A stretch of DNA of 13,937 bases from JBOHWJ01 sp050736615 (lineage in GTDB: Bacteria > Desulfobacterota > Binatia > Binatales > Binataceae), in the NCBI GenBank assembly GCA_050736615.1, contig JBOHWL010000042.1, positions 1 through 13,937 on the forward strand. Reading direction: 5' to 3'. The notes below the pieces were generated by a model. That model saw nothing but the letters and a program-made list of their open reading frames with translations. It made no database searches and was not told the origin of the DNA. Of the stretch, positions 6,747-13,497 are shown in pieces. Every line of letters begins with the position of its first letter. The stretch's first letter is position 1. Both the position numbers and the translations under genes were made by a program.

Positions 6747-8159
6747 ATGAACAAAGAAATTCGCCTCAATGCCTTCGACATGAACTGCGCCGGCCATTTG
6801 GCGGCTGGCCTATGGCGCCATCCGCGCGACCAGTCGCGGACCTATACCAGCCTCGCCTACTGGACCGAGCTGGCGCGTACACTCGAACGCGGCAAATTCG
6901 ACGGTCTGTTTCTCGCCGACGTGCTCGGCATCTACGACGTATATGGCGGCGACGGCGCGGCCGCGTTGCGCAACGGTACGCAAACGCCGGTTAATGATCC
7001 CGTCCTGACCATTCCGGCGATGGCTTATGTGACGAAACATCTGGGCTTTGGCGTAACCTGTATTTCTTCGTTCGAGCCGCCCTATCCCTTCGCTCGGCGC
7101 ATGACCACGCTGGATCATCTCACCAATGGCCGCATCGGCTGGAATATCGTGACCGGCTATCTGGACAGCGCCGCCAAAGGGATGGGTCTGGAGGCGCAGT
7201 GCTCACATGACCTTCGCTATGAAATCGCGGATGAGTATATGGAGGTCGTTTACAAGCTATGGGAGGGTAGTTGGGAGGACGCAGCGGTGATCCGGGACCG
7301 CGCAAGCGGCGTCTTCGCGCAGCCGGAGAAGATTCACAAGATCAACCACCAGGGCAAATACTATCGCCTCGACGCCATTCATTTGAGTGAACCGTCACCG
7401 CAACGCACGCCGGTGCTTTATCAGGCCGGCAGCTCGCCGCGCGGCCGTGAGTTCGCCGCACGGCACGCGGAATGTGTGTTTGTCAGTGCCCGCTCGCCGC
7501 GGGTCAGCTCGCACATCGTGTCTGATATCCGCCGCCGCGCCGCTTTGCATGGCCGCGACCCGGCCGAGATCCTCGTGTTCTCGCTGATGACCGCGATTGT
7601 CGGACGGACTGATTCGGAAGCGCAGGGGAAGTTCGAGGAGTACCGCCGTTATGCCAGCCCCGAAGGCGCGCTGGCGCTCTTTTCAGGGTGGACCGGCGTT
7701 GATTTTTCACAATACGCGCTGGACGAACCGGTGCGTGAGATCAAGCGGGAGGCCGTGCGCACGATGCTTGAGGGGTTCGCGCGGGATGAATCCGGCAAGG
7801 TCTGGACGGTGCGCGACGTAGCCGAGTACGTCGCTGTCGGGTCGTCCGGACCATTGGTGGTGGGAACGCCGCGAACAATCGCCGATGAACTCCAAGCATG
7901 GATTGAAAACACCGGGGTGGATGGCTTCAATCTCGCCTACGTAGTGCGGCCGGAGACCTTCGTCGATTTTGTCGACCTGGTGGTGCCGGAGTTGCAGCGG
8001 CGCGGCGTGTTCAAGACTGAATATCGCGAGGGCACCTTGCGCGAAAAGCTCTACGGCCGCGGCGATGCGCACTTGCCCCGCACGCATCCGGCGGCGGCAT
8101 TTCGGATTGCACGGGGCACGACGCAAGATGCATTGAAGAATAGTGTTGAATCCGCCTGA
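6747..8159 (+). CDS. FMN-dependent LLM monooxygenase, DmoA/NtaA/DszA group
   Basis: A 470-residue luciferase-like (LLM) TIM-barrel monooxygenase that uses FMNH2 supplied by a separate reductase. The N-terminus (IRLNAFDMNC, then GLWRHPRD) and the long blocks LERGKFDGLFLADVLG (47-62) and LDHLTNGRIGWNIVTGYLDS (122-141) are typical of the NtaA/SnaA/DszA/DmoA family. Overall it reads closest to dimethylsulphide monooxygenase DmoA, though I judge this from memory of the family, and substrates in this family (sulphides, sulphones, aminocarboxylates) cannot be assigned from sequence alone. Length matches DmoA. The ATG at 6747 is kept because the family motif begins 6 residues later, although the ribosome binding site is weak. 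No flavin reductase gene is in the window. A repeat element starts 8 bases after the stop codon. It appears to be transcribed separately from the porin operon. Confidence 0.85.
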   Translation: MNKEIRLNAFDMNCAGHLAAGLWRHPRDQSRTYTSLAYWTELARTLERGKFDGLFLADVLGIYDVYGGDGAAALRNGTQTPVNDPVLTIPAMAYVTKHLGFGVTCISSFEPPYPFARRMTTLDHLTNGRIGWNIVTGYLDSAAKGMGLEAQCSHDLRYEIADEYMEVVYKLWEGSWEDAAVIRDRASGVFAQPEKIHKINHQGKYYRLDAIHLSEPSPQRTPVLYQAGSSPRGREFAARHAECVFVSARSPRVSSHIVSDIRRRAALHGRDPAEILVFSLMTAIVGRTDSEAQGKFEEYRRYASPEGALALFSGWTGVDFSQYALDEPVREIKREAVRTMLEGFARDESGKVWTVRDVAEYVAVGSSGPLVVGTPRTIADELQAWIENTGVDGFNLAYVVRPETFVDFVDLVVPELQRRGVFKTEYREGTLREKLYGRGDAHLPRTHPAAAFRIARGTTQDALKNSVESA

Positions 8160-8167
8160 GCGTGCCT

Positions 8168-8323
8168 TAGCAGGGTGTTGAAAAAGGCATGATCATTACG
8201 ACTGGATGCCTGGGCGTTCTCAACGCCCTGCGTGAAGACATCTGCTTTCCTCAAGCTTCTCCCCTGCTCCTTTTGCGGGGGAGAAAGAGGGGGTGCAGGC
8301 TGTGATTTATCAACGGCCTGCTA
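8168..8323. mobile_element. Candidate 156-bp miniature inverted-repeat element (MITE-like)
   Basis: The ends are imperfect 18-base inverted repeats: TAGCAGGGTGTTGAAAAA at 8168-8185 and, read on the other strand, TAGCAGGCCGTTGATAAA from 8323 to 8306, matching at 15 of 18 positions. TTAG at the left (8167-8170) and CTAG at the right (8321-8324) may be remains of a short YTAR-type target duplication. No coding frame is inside. Two internal hairpins are present: GGGCGTT-CTC-AACGCCC (8212-8228) and TTCTCCCC/GGGGAGAA (8257-8264 with 8278-8285). The outer ends look like insertion-sequence termini. It could instead be an intergenic repeat of REP type; copy number elsewhere in the genome would decide. 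Confidence 0.55.
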
Positions 8324-8349
8324 GGTCAGATAACCAGCGGCCGTCGCAG

Positions 8350-8757
8350 TCAGGCAGGTTTCGACGCCCAGGCCATCACGCCGGTTCCGGTCGCCCATTG
8401 GCGAATTGGTTCGTAGGCGAGCACGCGTGGCTTGAGCCGCAGCGGCATCGCGCCCGCGACCGCGAGCCAATCGCGGATTTCCTGACCGCCATTGCCGGCT
8501 ATATGCTCGAGTTCTTCCCAGCCGCGATATTTGAGCACTTCACTGGCACGGCCTTCACACAAACAACCCGAAAACCAATGGTCGAACTCAGGATTGATCT
8601 TGCCGGTTTCCGGTGGTCCCACCCAGTGTGAAAGTCCGCCCGTGCTGATGACCGCGATGCGCCAGGGAGTGGACCATTCCTCGACTACGGCGCGAACGAA
8701 TGCGCCCACGTCGAAGCATCGCCGCAGGCTCGGCATCGGTGGCGCGAAGGCTGCCGC
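8350..8757 (-). pseudogene. C-terminal remnant of a class III (LigB-type) extradiol ring-cleavage dioxygenase
   Basis: About 135 residues on the minus strand read as the second half of a LigB-fold extradiol dioxygenase, the Fe(II) enzymes that open catechol-type rings. Seen in order: FAPPMPSLRRCFDVGAF, the block VISTGGLSHWVGPPETG whose His (8626-8628) corresponds to the LigB active-site base, INPEFDHWF, and AGNGGQEIRDWLAVAGAM whose Glu (8479-8481) is the probable third iron ligand. The N-terminal half with the two His iron ligands is absent. Homology stops abruptly near 8757; upstream codons stay open but are unrelated and run into the opposite-strand SnoaL gene, and no ATG/GTG with a ribosome binding site is near the break (the first in-frame ATG lies inside the APPMPSL motif). 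Members are about 280-330 residues, so this is a truncated, presumably dead gene. The frame itself has no stops, suggesting a fairly recent loss or an assembly join. Confidence 0.85.
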
Positions 8758-8823
8758 TTGACTTGACCTGACGCTACGTGATTTCCCCAGTGCGGAACCA
8801 TACCATGAGACGGAGGCTGCGCC

Positions 8824-9213
8824 ATGAGTGCTGAAAATAAGAAGCTGGTACAAGACGCTTTCGCGGCGTGGAGCCGCGGCCAGGGTGGTTTTCTCGACCT
8901 GCTGGCCGACGACGTTCACTGGACCGTGATTGGCAGTACGGCGGTCTCGCGCACTTACACCAGCAAGGCCGCGTTCATCGAAGGCGCGGTCAAGCCGATG
9001 GGTGAAAAGCTTAGCCAGGTCATCCAGCCGACCGTGCGTGATATTATCGCCGAGGGCGACAAGGTTGCGCTCCAATGGGACGGGCGCTCGGTGGGCCGCA
9101 ATGGCACGCTCTACAATCAGACCTACTGCTGGGTGATGCGCTTCGAGCACGGCAAGGTGCGCGAGGGTATCGCGTACCTCGACACGGAGCTTATCTCGGA
9201 GTTATGGAAATAG
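8824..9213 (+). CDS. SnoaL/NTF2-like (ketosteroid isomerase-related) protein
   Basis: A 129-residue cytoplasmic protein with the cone-shaped NTF2/SnoaL fold: an N-terminal helix (NKKLVQDAFAAWSRGQ), the loop DLLADDVHWTVIGS, then KAAFIEGAVKPMGEKL and the beta-rich half with DGRSVGRNGTLYNQTYCWVMRFEHGKV (written here in two adjoining parts, 86-99 and 100-112). GGAGG at 8812-8816, 7 bases before the ATG, fixes the start. Family members are isomerases, hydrolases, dehydratases or simple binding proteins, so no reaction can be assigned. It points away from the dioxygenase remnant and starts about 65 bases from the break, so it may have been part of the same catabolic locus or brought next to it by the deletion. 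Confidence 0.85.
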   Translation: MSAENKKLVQDAFAAWSRGQGGFLDLLADDVHWTVIGSTAVSRTYTSKAAFIEGAVKPMGEKLSQVIQPTVRDIIAEGDKVALQWDGRSVGRNGTLYNQTYCWVMRFEHGKVREGIAYLDTELISELWK

Positions 9214-9275
9214 CGGTGTGTCAGGTCATCGGCTCAGGCCCTTGCGCTCGCGTGCTGAGGATCTGAGCGGCCGTG

Positions 9276-9716
9276 CTATTTACTCACGGTCGAGGGTGGC
9301 GGGGCGGCATTGTTTGATGATGGTGAGCCGCGTCCGTTTTGCATCGGAGTGGCTGCCGCCAGCACTTGCAGCGCCTGGCCCAAATCGAGCTCGGCGTATT
9401 TCGGATTTGAATAGAGCGCGTTTAATTTGCTGACCGCCTCCGTCGGCGTGAGATCGGAGGTCGAAAGCTGGCGCGAAAGCTCCCGGATGATTTTGTTGGC
9501 CCCTTTCCAATGAAACAGGTCGGCCGCCGCGGTTAGATAGTCCAGCTTGCTGACGCTCACCTGCATCGCGTCGCCATAGCCATTGATGTAACCGGTTTTC
9601 GCCGAAGAATTGAGCTTGTTCCAGAAGACGCCGTCGTGTTCGACGGTTGGGCTCGCGAAAACCACGGTGCAACTCACAACAAACCCAACCACCACGCCCG
9701 CTATGAATTTGTTCAT
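9276..9716 (-). CDS. Small secreted or membrane-anchored protein of unknown function
   Basis: A 146-residue protein starting with a hydrophobic segment (residues about 4-21, IAGVVVGFVVSCTVVFA) that reads as a signal peptide cleaved near FAS-PT or an uncleaved anchor. The periplasmic part is mostly helical, with a motif W..LNSSAKTGYINGYGDAM (32-51) and a later helix KYAELDLGQALQVLAA, and ends in a disordered Asn/Pro/Ser tail. The W-(S)-K-x-x-Y-I-x-G-Y-x-D-x pattern recalls small periplasmic Rap1a/Tai-like proteins, but I am not sure of that and assign no function. C16 lies in the hydrophobic core without a proper lipobox. A GGGAGG-like site lies about 12 bases before the ATG. It converges with the SnoaL gene and diverges from the LuxE-like operon. 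Confidence 0.6.
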   Translation of the reverse strand: MNKFIAGVVVGFVVSCTVVFASPTVEHDGVFWNKLNSSAKTGYINGYGDAMQVSVSKLDYLTAAADLFHWKGANKIIRELSRQLSTSDLTPTEAVSKLNALYSNPKYAELDLGQALQVLAAATPMQNGRGSPSSNNAAPPPSTVSK

Positions 9717-9900
9717 CTAGGCAGTGCCCCTCCCGGGCCTCCACTACTTCAACCGGAAATTATTAGCCGAGATGGCGGTCGTGTAAATAGCGCCCCCTCA
9801 ATAGATCTGGCAAACCAAAACGCGGCGGATTGGTGATTGAATGCGCCTGACCGTGAATGCCATCATCTTGCTGAGCCGGTGGCCGGCAAAAGCCCCATCA

Positions 9901-10974
9901 ATGACGATCTTCGATAAAGTTTTGCGGTTTATCGAAAACCCCGCGCCCGATGATTTCGAAGCGATCGCGCTGGAAGTGTTCGGTTATCAATTCGAGAACG
10001 TCCCAGCCTATCACCAGTACTGCCTAAGCCGCGCGATCAAGCCCGCGAGAGTGCGAAGTAGCGGCGAAATTCCGCCGGTGAGTACGATCGCGTTCAAATA
10101 TGTCCAGCTTGAGAGTAGGGCGGAGGCGATCACGCCGGCGGCGCGTTTGTTCCTGACCAGCGGGACGACGAGCGGACGCGACTTGCGCGGACGGCATCTG
10201 GTCCTTCACCCCGAGATCTATCGCGCCTCGGCGGTTCGGCATTTGGCGGCGATGCTGTTTCCGGACGGGCGGCGCACCGCGATGCTGACGCTTCATCCGA
10301 CAGCCGATAAAATGCCGGAATCGTCGCTTTCACAAATGATAAGCTGGTGTTTCGAGGAGTTCGGCGCTGGACCGGCATGGTGCGCCGGTGGACGAAGCGC
10401 CGTGGACACTGCTGGCGCGATAGAGTTTCTACGGATCAATCGCTCAGTGCCGGTGTGCATTCTCGGCACCACGGCCGCGCTCGCCGCGCTTTTCGATAGT
10501 CTGCGTGCCAAAACGATTCGGCTGCGTTTGGCCGAAGGCTCGCGCGTGATGGATACGGGCGGTGCCAAGGGGCAGACGGTTCCGCTCACTGCGGACGAAG
10601 TCATTGCGACCGCCCAAGCATTGTTGGGCATCGAACCCGCGCACGTCATAAATGAGTACGGCATGACCGAAATGTGCTCTCAGCTTTACGACCGAACGAG
10701 CTTCAACAGCGCAATCGCAGGCGGCGATGTACGAGTGAAAATTGCGCCTCCCTGGCTGCGAGTGAGCGCGCTTGATCCCGCGAGCCTGGCGCCTTTGCGA
10801 GAAGGAAAAGCCGGACTGCTCGCGTTTTTTGACCTTGCCAATGTGGGCTCGGTTTCGGCTTTGCTGACCGAGGACGTGGGGACCGTCAATGGTGGAAAGG
10901 TGCGCATATTCGGCCGCGCCGCCGCCGCGGAACCACGCGGATGCGCGCTTGCCATCGAACAATTCCAAAATTGA
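9901..10974 (+). CDS. LuxE-like acyl-protein synthetase (acyl-AMP ligase forming an acyl-Cys enzyme)
   Basis: A 357-residue member of the LuxE family, which activates a carboxylic acid with ATP to an acyl-adenylate and moves the acyl group onto its own Cys for delivery to a LuxC-type reductase. Residues counted from 9901: ATP-binding loop LTSGTTSG (85-92), the adenylation motif NEYGMTEM (251-258), and near the C-terminus RGCALAIEQF with C348, matching the acylated Cys known close to the end of LuxE (Cys364 in bioluminescent bacteria, as I recall). Length suits LuxE (about 370). ATG 9901 is chosen because MTIFDKVLRFI matches the usual LuxE beginning; ATG 9841 would add 20 residues and neither has a strong ribosome binding site. 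It leads the four-gene plus-strand cluster with a LuxC-like reductase and an aminotransferase. The acid substrate is unknown; LuxE relatives also act in polysaccharide and lipid pathways. Confidence 0.9.
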   Translation: MTIFDKVLRFIENPAPDDFEAIALEVFGYQFENVPAYHQYCLSRAIKPARVRSSGEIPPVSTIAFKYVQLESRAEAITPAARLFLTSGTTSGRDLRGRHLVLHPEIYRASAVRHLAAMLFPDGRRTAMLTLHPTADKMPESSLSQMISWCFEEFGAGPAWCAGGRSAVDTAGAIEFLRINRSVPVCILGTTAALAALFDSLRAKTIRLRLAEGSRVMDTGGAKGQTVPLTADEVIATAQALLGIEPAHVINEYGMTEMCSQLYDRTSFNSAIAGGDVRVKIAPPWLRVSALDPASLAPLREGKAGLLAFFDLANVGSVSALLTEDVGTVNGGKVRIFGRAAAAEPRGCALAIEQFQN

Positions 10975-11017
10975 GGTGCACGCGCGCCAGTTTAAAATGC
11001 CGGCTGCCGGCGGGACG

Positions 11018-12286
11018 ATGACGGTCAACTGCGATTCGCATGCGCGCCAGCGCGGTTTGGCAATGGAAGCGCTTGAACCCGAACTGCTGCGCGCGACCGC
11101 ACGCCGGATTGCGCAACCGAATCGCACGATACGGGTTGCGGAAATCGCCGACACGGTCGCGGCGGTTTGCGAGCGCTGGCGAAGCCGTGATTATGCGCCA
11201 AGACGCGCGACGGTCGCCGCCATCGCGCAAGCGTCGCGGTTCAGCCGCGCCCTGCTGGAAGCATCCTTCGACGCGTTGCTGGCACCGTTCACTGCTGAGC
11301 CGATCAAAGCGTTCGCGACCACCGGGCCTGGCCGGTTGGCCGGATTTATCATGCCTGGCAATGTGCCGGGCGCGGGATTGCACGAAGTGGTTCTGGCGCT
11401 GATTCACGGCGCCGCCGTGATGATCAAGACCGCTTCGGCGGAACCGGTTTTCTTTCATCAATTCGCCCGATCCCTCCTCGAAGCTGATGAGCGCCTCGGC
11501 GAACGTATCGCCGTGTTCAATTGGCCGCGCACCCGCATCGATCTTACCGCGGCGCTGCGGCAATGCTGTGATCTGATGGCCTGGTTCGGTGATGATCAGA
11601 CCGTCGCCAGCGCTGGCATGCAGGCGCCGTCCACCACTGTCGGTTTCGGTGATCGGGTGAGCACCGCGATTCTTACGAGTGAGGCCTTGAGCATGTTTGG
11701 CCGTTTCGAACTGGCCGCCGCGGTGGCGCGCGACGTGAGCCTCTTCGAGCAACGCGGATGCCTTTCACCTCATCATGTATTTGTGGAAGCCGGCGTGCCC
11801 GGGCTGGCGCGTGAATTCGCCGTGTCGCTGGCAGACGCGCTTGAGCGGTTCGCGGCGCAATTCCCATCGCCGGCGGCGCTGGCTCTCGAAGACGCGGCCG
11901 CCGTTCGCCGCGCCCATGAACTCGCGCGTTGGCGCCAGATCGGCGGCCACAACGTCGAACTTTGGGAGGGGCGGCGATTGGCCTGGGGCGTGACTTACGA
12001 CGCCTCGGCCGCCTTCATCGTTTCGCCGGGCTACAGAACGGTCGCAGTAAGCCCGTTCGTTGACGCGGATGACCTTGAACAACGGTTGTCATTGATAACC
12101 GATAAACTCGAGGCTATTGCGCTCAGCGATCCGGCCGGCCGCTTGACCGCCTTGATCAAGAGATTGCGAGCATGCGGTGCTTCTTACGTCTGCGCGCCCG
12201 GGATGATGCAGTCGCCGCCGTTGAATTGGCCGCACGGCGGCGGCGCTTTCATCAAGCGGCTCGAAGGAAATGACGCGGCGACATGA
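11018..12286 (+). CDS. LuxC-like acyl reductase (acyl-CoA/acyl-protein reductase)
   Basis: An NADPH-dependent reductase of the LuxC family that converts an acyl thioester to an aldehyde. Counting from 11018 (422 residues): the nucleotide-binding block FIMPGNVPGAGLHEV (110-124), AAVMIKTASAEP after it, the segment DLMAWFGDDQTV, and the catalytic Cys C248 in FEQRGCLSPHHVF, equivalent to the acyl-accepting Cys of LuxC. The C-terminal third (GVTYDASAAFIVSPGYRTV) is also typical. The start is uncertain: in-frame ATGs occur at 10889, 10997, 11018 and 11063 and a GTG at 10976; the first overlaps the LuxE-like gene by 86 bases and homology only begins after about 11063, so 11018 (with a weak GGCGGGA) is a compromise. 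Its stop overlaps the aminotransferase start by ATGA, implying coupled translation. With the LuxE-like partner it should form a reductase complex. Confidence 0.9.
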   Translation: MTVNCDSHARQRGLAMEALEPELLRATARRIAQPNRTIRVAEIADTVAAVCERWRSRDYAPRRATVAAIAQASRFSRALLEASFDALLAPFTAEPIKAFATTGPGRLAGFIMPGNVPGAGLHEVVLALIHGAAVMIKTASAEPVFFHQFARSLLEADERLGERIAVFNWPRTRIDLTAALRQCCDLMAWFGDDQTVASAGMQAPSTTVGFGDRVSTAILTSEALSMFGRFELAAAVARDVSLFEQRGCLSPHHVFVEAGVPGLAREFAVSLADALERFAAQFPSPAALALEDAAAVRRAHELARWRQIGGHNVELWEGRRLAWGVTYDASAAFIVSPGYRTVAVSPFVDADDLEQRLSLITDKLEAIALSDPAGRLTALIKRLRACGASYVCAPGMMQSPPLNWPHGGGAFIKRLEGNDAAT

Positions 12287-13494
12287 GTAATCGCGAGTTG
12301 TTCCGCCGCCATTTGGCGCAAACTTCCGACGCGCCAATCGGACTCGAAGTCGAGCGCGCGGCCGGTTGCTGGCTTTATTGCGCCGACGGTCGCCGTTATC
12401 TGGACTTCATCGCCGGTATCGGCGTGGCGGCGCTTGGCCACGGCCATCCGGCGGTTACGGCCGCGCTTGAGCGGCAGGCGCGCCGTCATCTGCACGTAAT
12501 GGTCTACGGCGAATACGTCATCGAGGCGCAGGTGAAGCTTGCGGCGAAATTGGCGCAAGTATTGCCGCCGCGATTGGCCCAGGTATATTTCACCAACAGT
12601 GGCGCGGAGGCTATTGAGGGAGCCCTCAAGACTGCGCGCAAGTACACTGGGCGCGAGGGTTTCGTCGCCTTCGACGGCGCCTATCATGGCGACACCATGG
12701 GCGCCCTGGCGCTGGCGGGTAACGCATCATTTCGGGCGCCGTTCGGCCGCTTGCCCGGCCCCGTACGGCATTTGCCCTATGGGGAGGCCGCCGCCCTGAC
12801 GGCGATCGACAAGACCATTGCCGCGGTGGTGATCGAACCGGTCCAGGCGGAGGGTGGCGTGCATATTCCGTCGGTGGAATTCATGCGTGCGTTGCGCGAC
12901 GTCTGCACACGGTGCGGCGCGCTGCTGATTTTTGACGAGGTGTTGACCGGCCTGGGGCGCACCGGCAGGCTTTTCGCCCTTGAGCATTTTGGCGTGGTGC
13001 CGGATCTGATCGTGATGGCCAAGGCGTTGGGTGGCGGGATGCCACTCGGAGCATTCTGTGCCCCGGCTGAAATCCTTGCCACTTTGCAAGACCCGCCGCT
13101 CGGCCATATAACCACCTTCGGTGGACATCCGCTCTCTTGTGCGGCCGGTCTCGCCGCGCTCGAAACAATCATCGGCGAGCGTCTATGGGAACGCGCCGAA
13201 AATCTCGGCGAGCTTCTTCGACGAGAACTGTCGCGGCTGCGCGGTGCGGAGATTGTGGACGTGCGCGGGCTGGGACTGCTGGTTGGGCTGGAGTTTAAAG
13301 ATGCGCCGCTGGCGCAGCGTTTCGTGGCCGAGACGATCGCGCGTGGCGTGATTATAAATTGGACACTCAATGCCGGCCGAGTGGTGAGACTGGCGCCGCC
13401 GCTTACCATCAGCCCCGGTGAACTCGAATTCGCACTGGCCGCCATGCGCGCGGCGCTTGCAGCGCTCCGGAGACAGGAGCATGGTCGCGGTTAG
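12283..13494 (+). CDS. Class III PLP-dependent aminotransferase
   Basis: A 403-residue fold-type I, class III (acetylornithine/omega-amino acid type) aminotransferase. Seen: DFIAGIGVAALGHGHP (41-56), PLP phosphate-binding NSGAEA (105-110), FDGAYHGDTMGAL with the stacking Tyr (130-142), D218 in FDEVLTGLGRTG binding the pyridine nitrogen, the Schiff-base Lys K247 in VMAKALGGGMPLGAF, and TTFGGHPLSCAA (277-288) whose Thr contacts the phosphate of the partner subunit. All catalytic residues are intact. Class III enzymes move an amino group to or from a carbon distant from a carboxylate, including aldehydes. Its start codon overlaps the LuxC-like stop (ATGA), so it is translationally coupled to an aldehyde-forming enzyme; the simple reading is that it aminates the aldehyde to a primary amine. 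It could also be a housekeeping diamine or ornithine transaminase, which the operon structure makes less likely. Confidence 0.93.
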   Translation: MSNRELFRRHLAQTSDAPIGLEVERAAGCWLYCADGRRYLDFIAGIGVAALGHGHPAVTAALERQARRHLHVMVYGEYVIEAQVKLAAKLAQVLPPRLAQVYFTNSGAEAIEGALKTARKYTGREGFVAFDGAYHGDTMGALALAGNASFRAPFGRLPGPVRHLPYGEAAALTAIDKTIAAVVIEPVQAEGGVHIPSVEFMRALRDVCTRCGALLIFDEVLTGLGRTGRLFALEHFGVVPDLIVMAKALGGGMPLGAFCAPAEILATLQDPPLGHITTFGGHPLSCAAGLAALETIIGERLWERAENLGELLRRELSRLRGAEIVDVRGLGLLVGLEFKDAPLAQRFVAETIARGVIINWTLNAGRVVRLAPPLTISPGELEFALAAMRAALAALRRQEHGRG

Positions 13495-13497
13495 GGG

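Noticed and set aside
8757..9150. Extension of the extradiol dioxygenase frame to give a 266-residue protein
   Set aside because: The frame stays open only because it is opposite the SnoaL gene; the translated part has no similarity to the dioxygenase N-terminus and lacks its His iron ligands.
9232..9268. Terminator between the convergent SnoaL and secreted-protein genes
   Set aside because: GCTCAG and CTGAGC can pair but the loop is 25 bases and no U-tract follows on either strand.
10886..11752. Long minus-strand frame opposite the LuxC-like gene
   Set aside because: His/Arg/Gly-rich composition with no recognisable motif, lying over a conserved catalytic gene; a shadow of high GC content.
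6747..12286. A bioluminescence operon made from the luciferase-family monooxygenase plus LuxE-like and LuxC-like genes
   Set aside because: The monooxygenase belongs to the DmoA/NtaA branch rather than LuxA/LuxB, is 1.7 kb away with an opposite-strand gene and a remnant between, and the partner of LuxC here is an aminotransferase. Shared superfamily name only.
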